This document shows, piece by piece, positions 1-8,404 of a stretch of 64,000 bases of DNA. Origin of the DNA: JAANXG01 sp963731035 (lineage in GTDB: Bacteria > Pseudomonadota > Gammaproteobacteria > Arenicellales > JAANXG01); assembly GCA_963731035.1 (NCBI GenBank), contig CAVSUY010000017.1, forward strand, positions 310,001-374,000. Direction: 5' to 3'. Both the position numbers and the translations under genes were made by a program. Numbering within the stretch: position 1 is the first letter of the stretch; every line of letters starts with the position of its first letter. The notes beneath the pieces are model-generated. The model was given only the letters and a program-made list of their open reading frames with translations, did not search any database and was not told the origin of the DNA.

Positions 1-439
1 CGATGAAACGTTCACCGTCGGAGAAGTTCTGATCCGCCGGCCCGATGATGATTCGCACGAGACCGGCGTAGACGAACATCACGCCCACGGATACGATGGC
101 GAAGATGATCGGATTCGATCGCTTTTGGCGGTAGAACCGGAATACGAAGCGGTCGGTCACCAGGGCCATCGCGACGGCCACGAGAATGCCCACGGGCAGG
201 GCCAGTAGCGCCGTGGGGAGCGGAGCGATGCCTATGCCCTGTCCCTGGAGAAACCAGGTGACGAGGATCGTCGCCATGGTACCGAAGGACATCAGCTCGC
301 CATGGGCGAAGTTGGCGAATCGGAGGATGCCGAAAATCAGAGTCACCCCGAGTGCGCCGAGCGCGAGCTGGGCACCGTAAGCCGTCGCGGGGACGAGGAC
401 GAAGTTGGCAAACAGGGCCAACGCGTTAAGGATATCCAT
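1..439 (-). CDS. livH: Branched-chain amino acid ABC transporter permease, LivH family (partial, cut by left edge)
   Basis: About 146 N-terminal codons are visible and the gene runs off the left edge. The ATG at 439 directly abuts the livF stop codon (440–442). The product begins MDILNALALFANFVLVPATA and contains GALGVTLIFGILRFANFAHG, the typical start of the LivH inner-membrane permease, followed by two more hydrophobic spans (around PTALLALPVGILVAVAMAL and IIFAIVSVGVMFVYAGLV). It would form the membrane channel powered by LivG and LivF and fed by LivK. The family call is firm. The substrate (branched-chain amino acids or another amide or amino acid) cannot be read from the sequence. A livM partner would be expected beyond the edge. 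Confidence 0.88.
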   Translation of the reverse strand, partial: MDILNALALFANFVLVPATAYGAQLALGALGVTLIFGILRFANFAHGELMSFGTMATILVTWFLQGQGIGIAPLPTALLALPVGILVAVAMALVTDRFVFRFYRQKRSNPIIFAIVSVGVMFVYAGLVRIIIGPADQNFSDGERFI

Positions 440-1144
440 TCAACCCCCCAGGAAGGAACGTCGCACTTCAGGGTTTGCCAGCAGTGCTTTCCCGGTGTCG
501 GTGAAGCGGTTCTGGCCTTGTACCAATACGAAGCCGTGGTTGGCGATCTCCAGGGCCTGACGGGCGTTCTGCTCCACCATCAGGATAGCGATGCCGGTCC
601 TGGCTATTTCGAGAATGCGGTCGAACAGATCGTCCATGACGATAGGGGAAACGCCGGCAGTCGGTTCGTCCAGCATGAGCAGCTTCGGCTTAGTCATCAG
701 GGCGCGGCCCACCGCCACCTGCTGGCGCTGTCCACCGGACAGCTCTCCGGCCGGTTGGTTGCGTTTTTCCTTCAGGACCGGAAACAGGTGATACACCTGC
801 TCCATAGTGTCGCTGATATCGCCCTCCCTGGTGAATGCGCCCATCTCGAGGTTCTCCTCCACGGTGAGGGAGACGAAGACGTTGTGATTCTGTGGCACGA
901 ATGCCATGCCTATGTGGACCCGGTCCTGGGGCGGCATGCGGGTGATGTCCTGGCCGTCGAGGACCACCGACCCCTCGCGCAGCTGGAGCATGCCGAACAC
1001 CGCTTTCATAGCGGTGGACTTGCCTGCTCCGTTGGGCCCTACCACCACCGCGATCTCGCCCTTTTCCACGGTGATATCGCAGTGCTCGATGATGTCCGCG
1101 CCGCCGTATCCCCCCGTCATATCCAATGCCGAGAGAAACTTCAT
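440..1144 (-). CDS. livF: Branched-chain amino acid ABC transporter ATP-binding protein LivF
   Basis: A 234-aa ABC ATPase. Walker A is GPNGAGKS at residues 36–43, the signature is LSGGQ at 135–139, and Walker B is LLMLDEP at 155–161 followed by TAGVSP, as in LivF/UrtE-type subunits. I use the ATG at 1144, which overlaps the livG stop as ATGA, rather than an upstream in-frame start. The 44 extra residues that start would add are polar, lie inside livG and do not look like an ABC domain. LivF pairs with LivG at the cytoplasmic face of the permeases. The overlap implies translational coupling with livG. Confidence 0.93.
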   Translation of the reverse strand: MKFLSALDMTGGYGGADIIEHCDITVEKGEIAVVVGPNGAGKSTAMKAVFGMLQLREGSVVLDGQDITRMPPQDRVHIGMAFVPQNHNVFVSLTVEENLEMGAFTREGDISDTMEQVYHLFPVLKEKRNQPAGELSGGQRQQVAVGRALMTKPKLLMLDEPTAGVSPIVMDDLFDRILEIARTGIAILMVEQNARQALEIANHGFVLVQGQNRFTDTGKALLANPEVRRSFLGG

Positions 1145-1923
1145 GCCTCCGACTCCGCCGTGTGTCGCCTTCCCGTCCCGAGGTAGGCCTCGATTACGTC
1201 TTCGTTGTTCTTGACCTCCTCCACGGTCCCCTGCGTCAGCAGCTTGCCTTCGGCCATGACTATGACCGGGTTGCACAGCCGCGCTATGAAATCCATGTCG
1301 TGCTCGATCAGGCAGAAGGTGTAGCCGCGTTCTTCGTTGAGGCGCTGAATGGACGTGCCGATTGTCTTCAGCAACGTGCGGTTGACGCCGGCACCGACCT
1401 CGTCGAGGAATACGATCTTGGCATCGACCATCATGGTGCGGCCAAGTTCGAGGAGTTTCTTCTGGCCTCCGGAAAGATTACCTGCGAGCTCGTTCTCAAG
1501 GTGAGAGATTTGAAGAAACTCGGCCACCTCGTGAGCCCGTTTCTTTATCTCCTCCTCGTTCTCCAGCACGCGCTTGTAGTTGAACCAGGCGTGCCTCAAT
1601 TGCTCCCCCGGCTGGTCCCCCGGCACCACCATCAGGTTTTCCAGCACGGTGAGGGTGGAGAATTCGTGGGCGATCTGGAACGTACGCAGCAGTCCCTTGT
1701 TGAACAGCTGGTGGGGTTCAAGACCGGTAACGTCCTCATCGTCGAGGTAGATGTGACCCGAGGTGGGTTTGAAAACGCCCGCTATGACGTTGAAAAGGGT
1801 CGTCTTGCCCGCGCCATTGGGTCCGATCAGGCCCGTGATCGAGCCCTTGTCAATTTCGAGGGAGACACCGTCCACGGCATGGATGCCGCCGAAGTGCTTG
1901 GAAAGGTCTGCCACCGAGATCAT
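1141..1923 (-). CDS. livG: Branched-chain amino acid ABC transporter ATP-binding protein LivG
   Basis: A 260-aa ABC ATPase of the LivG type. Walker A is GPNGAGKT at residues 34–41, the signature is LSGGQ at 150–154, and Walker B is IVFLDE at 170–175. The usual proline after Walker B is a valine here (DEVGAGVN instead of DEPAAGLN). The catalytic glutamate is kept, so the protein should still be active. The C-terminal BCA_ABC_TP_C-like extension (about 235–260) ends in a polar tail. Its stop overlaps the livF start by 4 nt, and the gene is separated from livK by a perfect stem-loop. Confidence 0.93.
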   Translation of the reverse strand: MISVADLSKHFGGIHAVDGVSLEIDKGSITGLIGPNGAGKTTLFNVIAGVFKPTSGHIYLDDEDVTGLEPHQLFNKGLLRTFQIAHEFSTLTVLENLMVVPGDQPGEQLRHAWFNYKRVLENEEEIKKRAHEVAEFLQISHLENELAGNLSGGQKKLLELGRTMMVDAKIVFLDEVGAGVNRTLLKTIGTSIQRLNEERGYTFCLIEHDMDFIARLCNPVIVMAEGKLLTQGTVEEVKNNEDVIEAYLGTGRRHTAESEA

Positions 1924-1941
1924 TTTCTATTTCTTGTAAAT

Positions 1942-1972
1942 GAGACGGTCAGGACGAAGTCCTGACCGTCTC
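1942..1972 (-). promoter_or_regulatory. Stem-loop in the livK–livG gap
   Basis: A perfect 14-bp inverted repeat (1942–1955 and 1959–1972) with a 3-nt loop, reading UUC on the minus-strand transcript. No run of U follows on the livG side, so it is not a standard intrinsic terminator. Between a binding-protein gene and its ABC genes, such hairpins usually stabilise the upstream mRNA and lower downstream expression, so that LivK is made in excess. That role is inferred from position. Confidence 0.7.
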
Positions 1973-2009
1973 GTCTCTGTTGTCCGACTACGAAAGACCC
2001 GGCAATGGT

Positions 2010-3200
2010 CTAGTGGTGGTACATCACCGTCTTCCACTGCCCGTTTTCGATGATGGTTTCGCGGTACGAGCCCGCCGCTTCGCCCGGCGGAATCAGTTCC
2101 ACGTCGCCGGCGCCGACATAGTCGACGTCCCCGCCGTCTTTCAGGATCTTGAGACCCTTGGCGAGCTCACCCGGGAAGATCTTCTCGCCCGGTGCATTGG
2201 CGACTTTCATGATGTCGTTCTTGTACACCTTGCTGTCAGTCGTGCCGGCGGCCTGCATGGCCAGCAGCAGCAATGCCGAAGCGTCGTAGCATTCGGCGAC
2301 GTACGGGTCGTCGCCCTTGAATCCCTTGCCCTTGGCCATCTTGGCGAGCATGCCCACGCCGGGGCTGTCGGTGCCCGGGTTGGTGCCGATCGACCCGTCG
2401 ATGGCTTTGCCGAAGTTGGCCGTCAGAGAAGGACCGACCATGCCGTCCGGCAGGATAAACTTCTTGAACGCGCCGCTGTCCAGCGATGCCTGAATGATGC
2501 CCTTGCCGCCCTGGTCGAGGTAGCCGGCCACGATCAGGACATCACCGCCGGCGGCGGCCAGGGATGCCACTTCCGCGGAGTAGTCGGCCTTGCCGTCTTC
2601 GTGCGCCAGGACGGTGGTGATTTTGCCGCCCTCCTTTTCGTACGCAGACTGGATGGCGTCGGCCAGACCCTTGCCGTAGTCATTGTTGGTGTAGGTCAAT
2701 GCCGCGGTCTTGATTCCACGCCGATGCATGATATCGGCGATGATCTGACCCTGGCGGGCGTCAGACGGGGCGGTGCGGAAGAAGTAACCGTCGTCCTCGA
2801 TGGTGGACAGCGCCGGAGACGTCGCGGAGGGAGAAATCATCACAATACCCTTCGGACGCGCAACGTTGTTCAGCACGGCGGTTGTGGCACCGGAGCACGT
2901 GGCGCCGTTGATACCGACGACACCCTCCGACGTCACCAGCCGTTCCGCCGCGGCAGTGGCAGCCGCCGCGTCGATGCAGGTACTGTCACCGTGCACCGAT
3001 ACGACCTTTTTGCCACCCAGGAACATCCCGCTGTCAGAGACTTCCTGGATGGCGAGTTCGCCGCCTTTGACCATCGGCACAACCAGCGACTCGGTGGGAC
3101 CGGTGAAGCCTTGGAGCATCCCGATTTTCACCGTGTCGTCGGCGAATGCCGCCGCAGATATCGCCGAGGCGGCGATGGCTACTAGTATTCGTTTTATCAT
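2010..3200 (-). CDS. livK: Branched-chain amino acid-type periplasmic binding protein (LivK/Leu-Ile-Val family)
   Basis: A 396-aa type I periplasmic binding protein. The first 20 residues (MIKRILVAIAASAISAAAFA) are a Sec signal peptide with an AFA cleavage site. The mature protein starts DDTVKIGMLQGFTGPTES, as in LivJ/LivK-type proteins, and carries the family's INGATCSGATTAVLN, SPSATSPAL and YTNNDYGKGL segments. It captures ligand in the periplasm for LivHM/LivGF. The RBS GGAGG lies 6 nt before the ATG. It is first in the minus-strand operon, and birA starts divergently 87 nt away. The exact ligand is unknown. Confidence 0.92.
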   Translation of the reverse strand: MIKRILVAIAASAISAAAFADDTVKIGMLQGFTGPTESLVVPMVKGGELAIQEVSDSGMFLGGKKVVSVHGDSTCIDAAAATAAAERLVTSEGVVGINGATCSGATTAVLNNVARPKGIVMISPSATSPALSTIEDDGYFFRTAPSDARQGQIIADIMHRRGIKTAALTYTNNDYGKGLADAIQSAYEKEGGKITTVLAHEDGKADYSAEVASLAAAGGDVLIVAGYLDQGGKGIIQASLDSGAFKKFILPDGMVGPSLTANFGKAIDGSIGTNPGTDSPGVGMLAKMAKGKGFKGDDPYVAECYDASALLLLAMQAAGTTDSKVYKNDIMKVANAPGEKIFPGELAKGLKILKDGGDVDYVGAGDVELIPPGEAAGSYRETIIENGQWKTVMYHH

Positions 3201-3287
3201 AGTATCCTCCTCGTACAGTAAGTGCTTCTATTGAAGAACTGCAGGATATAGAATCCTTGGTCCTTTTGCCAGCCTCGATGCCGCCAG
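3201..3287. promoter_or_regulatory. Divergent livK/birA promoter region
   Basis: An 87-nt gap between divergent genes that must hold the livK promoter and probably that of birA. On the minus strand an AGGAGG-type RBS precedes livK, and a weak CTGGCA–16 nt–TATATC pair is a possible sigma-70 promoter. On the plus strand no convincing –35/–10 pair is visible. Confidence 0.4.
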
Positions 3288-4319
3288 ATGGCGGAATTAC
3301 ACGCCAACAAAGGCTTGGATCGCCTCAATAGGCCCATGGAAGGCGTGCGTCACCGACTCCTCAAGATCCTTGACCAACACGGATTCCATACGGGTACCCG
3401 GATCGGTGCGGAATTGGGCCTGAGCCGGGCGGCGATACATAAACATATAAGGGCGCTCGTGGACAGCGGTGTGCCGATTCATCGCGTGCCGGGGCGGGGT
3501 TACCGCCTGGCCGAGGGAGTGGTCCTCCTCGATGAGTACACCATAGAAAGGCGCTTGTCGGATTGTGCGCGGGCGCTGGCGGCCCGCATCGAAGTGCTGG
3601 AAGAGGTGGATTCCACCAGTGCCGAGGTCGCGCGGAGCATCAATCGTCGGCCCTTGCATGGTCGCATATGCCTGGCCGAGAAGCAGACCGCCGGCCGCGG
3701 CCGGCGGGGACGCGGATGGGTAGCGTCACCGTATCGAGACCTGATGTTGTCCATCGGGGTCGAGTACGCACAATGGCCGCAGCAACTGCCGACTCTCGGA
3801 TTGGTCACGGCGCTGTCGATTATCCGGGCACTGGAGGGGGTCGGTATCCACGACTTGATGGTGAAGTGGCCCAACGACGTGGTATGCCGCGACCGGAAAC
3901 TGTGCGGCGTGCTGCTGGACGTCACCGGCGAAGCCCACGGTGGATGCCGGATCATAGTTGGCATCGGCATCAATGTGTCGATGGACGCCGCCCACGGCCG
4001 GTGCATAGACCGACCGTGGGTCGACCTCGAAACCCTGATTGGACGGATGCCTGACCGGAACGCCATTGCGGCACAATGTCTCAACGTACTGCTGCCCATG
4101 TTTGAGTCTTTCCCGGCATCGGGTTTCCCCCCTTATCTCACCCAATGGCGAAACCTGGACGCTCTCCGGGGAAGGACCATCACCGTGCACAGTGCCGGCG
4201 GCGACACGGTTGACGGCATAGCCGAAGGCGTGGACGACTCCGGCCGGCTGCAGGTGACCGACGAGGGGGGGCGAATGCGTGTGCTTAACCAGGGCGAGGT
4301 CAGTATCCGGCTCCGATGA
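3288..4319 (+). CDS. birA: Bifunctional biotin–[acetyl-CoA-carboxylase] ligase / biotin operon repressor BirA
   Basis: Activates biotin to biotinyl-5'-AMP and attaches it to the biotin carboxyl carrier protein of acetyl-CoA carboxylase. The N-terminal winged helix (about residues 20–75, with GTRIGAELGLSRAAIHKHIR) indicates it can also bind DNA as a biotin-sensing repressor. The biotin/AMP loop GRGRRGRGW is at 136–144 and the substrate motif KWPND at 193–197. The C-terminal SH3-like domain ends near 343. The ATG at 3288 is used; ATG 3336 (Met17, just before the helix-turn-helix) is an equally good start. The stop overlaps coaX as ATGA. No bio operon is in the window. Confidence 0.93.
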   Translation: MAELHANKGLDRLNRPMEGVRHRLLKILDQHGFHTGTRIGAELGLSRAAIHKHIRALVDSGVPIHRVPGRGYRLAEGVVLLDEYTIERRLSDCARALAARIEVLEEVDSTSAEVARSINRRPLHGRICLAEKQTAGRGRRGRGWVASPYRDLMLSIGVEYAQWPQQLPTLGLVTALSIIRALEGVGIHDLMVKWPNDVVCRDRKLCGVLLDVTGEAHGGCRIIVGIGINVSMDAAHGRCIDRPWVDLETLIGRMPDRNAIAAQCLNVLLPMFESFPASGFPPYLTQWRNLDALRGRTITVHSAGGDTVDGIAEGVDDSGRLQVTDEGGRMRVLNQGEVSIRLR

Positions 4320-5044
4320 AACTGGTGGTCGACGTGGGAAACTCCCGGATCAAGTGGGCCCGGATCGACGGAGGGCGACTGGGCCCCGGCCGCCGCGCGG
4401 AGCGCTGCGGATCACTCGAGAAGCTGCTGGATCAGCTGTGGCACGTGGACGAAGCCCCGTCGACGGTGATGATTTCCAGCGTTGCCGGCGCCGATGCGGA
4501 CGCTGCGATAGAGCGATGGATCACGAATCGCTGGGGTTTTCGGCCCGACTGGTTCCGGTCCCGTTCCGAAACGCTCGGTCTGATCAACGGCTATCGGGAC
4601 AGCGAACAGCTCGGTAGCGACCGGTGGGCGGCGTTGGTCGGCGCCCGCGGGCTGCTGCCGGGGCCGTTTGGCGTCATCGACTGCGGAACCGCGGTCACCC
4701 TGGATGTCATAGACGAGCGAGACCGGCATCTGGGGGGACTGATCGGGCCGGGCCTCGAGCTGGCGCAGCTGAGTCTCCTGGCCGGAACGGCAAGCATCGG
4801 GGAAGCCGGAAACCAGGCCGTGGGCCTGCTGGGGCGCAACACTGCGGACTGCGTCGCGAACGGGACCACCCTGGGGTTGGCAGGAGCGCTGGAACGATGG
4901 ATGGCGGAGGTGGAAGAATCAGTGAACGGCGTCTCCTGGCTGGCGACCGGCGGTGCTTGGCCGCGGCTGAGCTCCCGGATAAGGAAGACGGTTCGATATG
5001 ATCCGGACCTGGTCCTAAAGGGGCTGGCGCGGGTGTTGGAGTGA
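4316..5044 (+). CDS. coaX: Type III pantothenate kinase CoaX
   Basis: Phosphorylates pantothenate, the first step of coenzyme A synthesis. The 242-aa protein has the ASKHA-fold motifs of type III enzymes: DVGNSRIKW at residues 5–13 (phosphate 1), GSDRWAALVGAR near 101, DCGTAVTLDVID near 122, and GGLIGPGL near 139. Type III kinases are insensitive to CoA feedback and need a monovalent cation. The ATG overlaps the birA stop by 4 nt. The birA–coaX pair is common in gammaproteobacteria without a CoaA-type kinase. Confidence 0.93.
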   Translation: MKLVVDVGNSRIKWARIDGGRLGPGRRAERCGSLEKLLDQLWHVDEAPSTVMISSVAGADADAAIERWITNRWGFRPDWFRSRSETLGLINGYRDSEQLGSDRWAALVGARGLLPGPFGVIDCGTAVTLDVIDERDRHLGGLIGPGLELAQLSLLAGTASIGEAGNQAVGLLGRNTADCVANGTTLGLAGALERWMAEVEESVNGVSWLATGGAWPRLSSRIRKTVRYDPDLVLKGLARVLE

Positions 5045-5051
5045 CATCATC

Positions 5052-5693
5052 ATGAAATGGCTGACGGCGTTCCTGGTACTACTCAACGCGGGACTGTTCC
5101 TGTGGGCGACGGGACACGAGCCCGCGAGTTCCCCCAAGGCGTCGGACTATCCCGTGGTGAGCGCCGAAAGTATGCGGCTTTTGAGTGAAGTCGCAGCCGC
5201 CAACCAGGTCCCGGCCGAGGAAGCGCCGCGATGCGCACGCATCGGGCCGTTCGTCAACTCGGCGGTAGAGGCCCTAGCGGCCCAGAAGCTCGACGCCATG
5301 TCCCTGACCTACACCCACCGTACGGTCAAATCCCGCCAAATCAGGGCTTTTCGCGTGTTCCTGGGACCGTTCGACAGTCAGTCGACCATCGACGCCCAGC
5401 GGCACCTGCTGGATGCGGCCGGCATCGAGGACTACTACGTAAAGCGCGACGAAGAGGGCGGGGCCATCATATCGTTGGGCCTGTTCTCCCAGCAGGACGG
5501 CGCCCAGCTACTGCTGGCCAGGCTGAGCCGAAGCGATATTCAGGCGAGAATTCGCGCTGAAAACCGCGTGCTGAAGCCGACATTCTGGCTGGAGATCGAC
5601 GATCCCGCCCTCGAGCGGGGCATCCCCCCGGAGCTGGCCCGGGCCACCTGGGGCGAAAAAGGGGCCGAGATCAGGCGATACGCCTGTCCCTAG
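5052..5693 (+). CDS. SPOR-domain protein with N-terminal membrane anchor
   Basis: A 213-aa protein. Residues 2–19 (KWLTAFLVLLNAGLFLWA) form an uncleaved signal anchor, followed by a low-complexity linker. A SPOR-like fold starts near residue 60 (CARIGPFVNSAVEAL) and repeats in RAFRVFLGPFDSQSTIDAQ; such domains bind denuded peptidoglycan at division sites. It starts 7 nt after coaX, a position where SPOR proteins are often found after birA–coaX. The stop TAG overlaps the first bases of the inverted-repeat element that follows, so the original C-terminus may have been changed by that insertion. Its precise role is unknown. Confidence 0.75.
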   Translation: MKWLTAFLVLLNAGLFLWATGHEPASSPKASDYPVVSAESMRLLSEVAAANQVPAEEAPRCARIGPFVNSAVEALAAQKLDAMSLTYTHRTVKSRQIRAFRVFLGPFDSQSTIDAQRHLLDAAGIEDYYVKRDEEGGAIISLGLFSQQDGAQLLLARLSRSDIQARIRAENRVLKPTFWLEIDDPALERGIPPELARATWGEKGAEIRRYACP

Positions 5694-5854
5694 GAGCCTG
5701 TCGAGTAATCTTCACGTAGCGAGGAAGTGGGAGAACGAGGATAGTTTTTCGAAGGTTTGAGGAGCATAGTGGTAACACTGTGACGAAAAGCTTCGGGAAA
5801 ATGGACCGCTCTCCCGCTTTCGCAGTAGTAGAATGATTACTCGGACAGGCTCCT
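5692..5854. mobile_element. MITE-like palindromic element (163 bp)
   Basis: Ends 5692–5710 (AGGAGCCTGTCGAGTAATC) and 5835–5854 (GATTACTCGGACAGGCTCCT) are inverted repeats differing by one base insertion. The interior is also roughly palindromic: GGGAGAACG and CGCTCTCCC, then TTTTTCGAAG and CTTCGGG/CGAAAAGC, then GTGGTAACACTGTGAC at the centre. There is no coding capacity, which fits a miniature inverted-repeat transposable element. A clear target duplication is not visible. The left end supplies or overlaps the stop codon of the SPOR gene. Confidence 0.65.
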
Positions 5855-6002
5855 GGTCACCCCGCCTCCGTTTAGATTTGGCTACGCCGAATCAAGCACT
5901 TAGGGTGTCTGACTTGCGGTGGAATCCGTGACCGGTCCGTGCGGGCCGTCGTCGATCAGCCTCTCATGCGTCTCCGGGGGCTCGCCGGCCGGCTTCCGGG
6001 CA
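5855..6002. other. Intergenic DNA before the tRNA promoter
   Basis: This stretch holds no gene I can support. An open frame on the minus strand here and through the tRNAs is the familiar artefact of antisense tRNA translation. Confidence 0.5.
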
Positions 6003-6042
6003 TTGCGGACCCCGCCCGGTTTCCCTACAATTCGCGCCCCGC
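6003..6042 (+). promoter_or_regulatory. Sigma-70 promoter of the tRNA–tuf operon
   Basis: TTGCGG (6003–6008), a 17-nt spacer and a perfect-spaced TACAAT (6026–6031) are followed by the GC-rich discriminator TCGCGCCCCGCG. The first tRNA starts at 6043, about where a transcript from this promoter would begin plus a few bases of leader. A GC-rich discriminator is typical of stable-RNA promoters that are repressed by ppGpp/DksA. Confidence 0.8.
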
Positions 6043-6115
6043 GCCCGTATAGCTCAGCAGGCAGAGCAGCTGATTTGTAATCAGCAGGTCGGGGGTTCGA
6101 TTCCCTCTGCGGGCA
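6043..6115 (+). tRNA. tRNA-Thr (anticodon TGT)
   Basis: Cloverleaf with acceptor GCCCGTA/TGCGGGC, anticodon loop TTTGTAA (anticodon TGT, reads ACA and by wobble ACG) and T loop TTCGATT. The sequence after the discriminator is TAG, so this is the only one of the five tRNAs here whose 3' CCA is not encoded and must be added by CCA-transferase. First gene of the classic thrU–tyrU–glyT–thrT–tufB arrangement. Confidence 0.96.
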
Positions 6116-6185
6116 TAGCGCCCGACCGGCAAAATTGGCATTGACACCGCATACCGACCGTAAGAAAATCGGCCGCTTTCCTTGC

Positions 6186-6270
6186 GGAGGGGTTCCCGAG
6201 CGGCCAAAGGGGGCAGACTGTAAATCTGCTGGTTCTACCTTCGGAGGTTCGAATCCTCCCCCCTCCACCA
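6186..6270 (+). tRNA. tRNA-Tyr (anticodon GTA)
   Basis: Class II tRNA with acceptor GGAGGGG/CCCCTCC, anticodon stem GCAGA/TCTGC enclosing CTGTAAA, a long variable arm and T arm GGAGG-TTCGAAT-CCTCC. CCA is encoded. Second in the cluster, 70 nt after tRNA-Thr. Confidence 0.96.
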
Positions 6271-6271
6271 G

Positions 6272-6345
<74 letters not shown>

Positions 6346-6420
6346 CGCGCCGGGCAGATGAGATGGGACGGACGATGGCTTTACCACCATCATCAGTCTT
6401 TTATCGTCTGTCTTCTGAAT

Positions 6421-6496
<76 letters not shown>

Positions 6497-6546
6497 GTTT
6501 AGACTTATATATATATCAGTAGCAGCGCTATCGACCGAGGTGACTC

Positions 6547-7734
<1,188 letters not shown>

Positions 7735-7737
7735 CGA

Positions 7738-7753
7738 TACCGGATGTCCGGTA
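7738..7753 (+). other. Small stem-loop after tuf copy 1
   Basis: TACCGG-ATGT-CCGGTA, a 6-bp hairpin 3 nt after the stop. No U run follows. The same hairpin follows tuf copy 2 at 25350–25365 as part of the duplicated segment. Confidence 0.55.
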
Positions 7754-7808
7754 CCGTCCTGTAGGTCGGCCGGATCTCGCTCCAGGCGATCTCCGGTACT
7801 TCCACATC

Positions 7809-7842
7809 CCTGTAGGTTGGGACTCATCCCGACATGTTTAGG
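7809..7842 (+). repeat. REP-like sequence, CCTGTAGGT family
   Basis: CCTGTAGGTTGGGACTCATC followed by CCGACATGTTTAGG forms a short hairpin. It matches, with few changes, the sequence after tuf copy 2 at 25370–25402 and a related pair at 9339–9400. This looks like a dispersed intergenic REP family of the genome. Confidence 0.6.
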
Positions 7843-7877
7843 ATCGGCACGAACGAGATAGCGGTGAGGTCCGGAAA

Positions 7878-8316
7878 CAGTCGAACCGGCACGAGGAAGT
7901 GCCGGCGCGAAGCGAAGAAGCCGGGGAACGATGTTTTCCGGCTTCGTGAGAGGTGGTGGCGACAGGGAGTCCCAGGCCACCGAGAGGACAGTGGAACCGG
8001 CACGAGGAAGTGCCGGCGCGAAGCGAAGAAGCCGGGGAACGATGTTTTCCGGCTTCGTGAGAGGTGGTGGCGACAGGGAGTCCCAGGCCACCGAGAGGAC
8101 AGTCGAACCGGCACGAGGAAGTGCCGGCGCGAAGCGAAGAAGCCGGGGAACGATGTTTTCCGGCTTCGTGAGAGGTGGTGGCGACAGGGAGTCCCAGGCC
8201 ACCGAGAGGACAGTGGAACCGGCACGAGGAAGTGCCGGCGCGAAGCGAAGAAGCCGGGGAACGATGTTTTCCGGCTTCGTGAGAGGTGGTGGCGACAGGG
8301 AGTCCCATCCACCGAA
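7878..8316. repeat. 111-bp tandem repeat array, four units
   Basis: Units start at 7883, 7994, 8105 and 8216 with a period of exactly 111 bp; the fourth is cut short and degenerates near 8307. Units read as identical except at the base before GAACCGGCAC, which is C before units 1 and 3 and G before units 2 and 4, pointing to duplication of a 222-bp dimer. Each unit holds hairpins: CCGGCAC/GTGCCGG, GAAGCCGGGGAA/TTTTCCGGCTTC around CGATG, and GTGGC/GCCAC enclosing GGGAGTCCC. Because 111 is a multiple of three, several frames stay open, but I see no start, RBS or protein-like composition. It fills the gap between tuf and tRNA-Trp. Confidence 0.9.
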
Positions 8317-8322
8317 TTAACT

Positions 8323-8398
8323 AGGCCAGTAGCTCAATTGGCAGAGCGGCGGTCTCCAAAACCGCAGGTTGGGGGTTCGATTCCCTCCTGGCCTGCCA
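8323..8398 (+). tRNA. tRNA-Trp (anticodon CCA)
   Basis: Acceptor AGGCCAG/CTGGCCT, anticodon stem GCGGT/ACCGC around CTCCAAA (anticodon CCA), discriminator G and encoded CCA. It sits 6 nt before the secE start, the conserved trpT–secE–nusG arrangement of many proteobacteria. Confidence 0.96.
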
Positions 8399-8404
8399 CA
8401 TTAC

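Noticed and set aside
7878..8316. Possible CRISPR array
   Set aside because: Units are directly tandem with no unique spacers, far longer than CRISPR repeats, and no cas genes are present.
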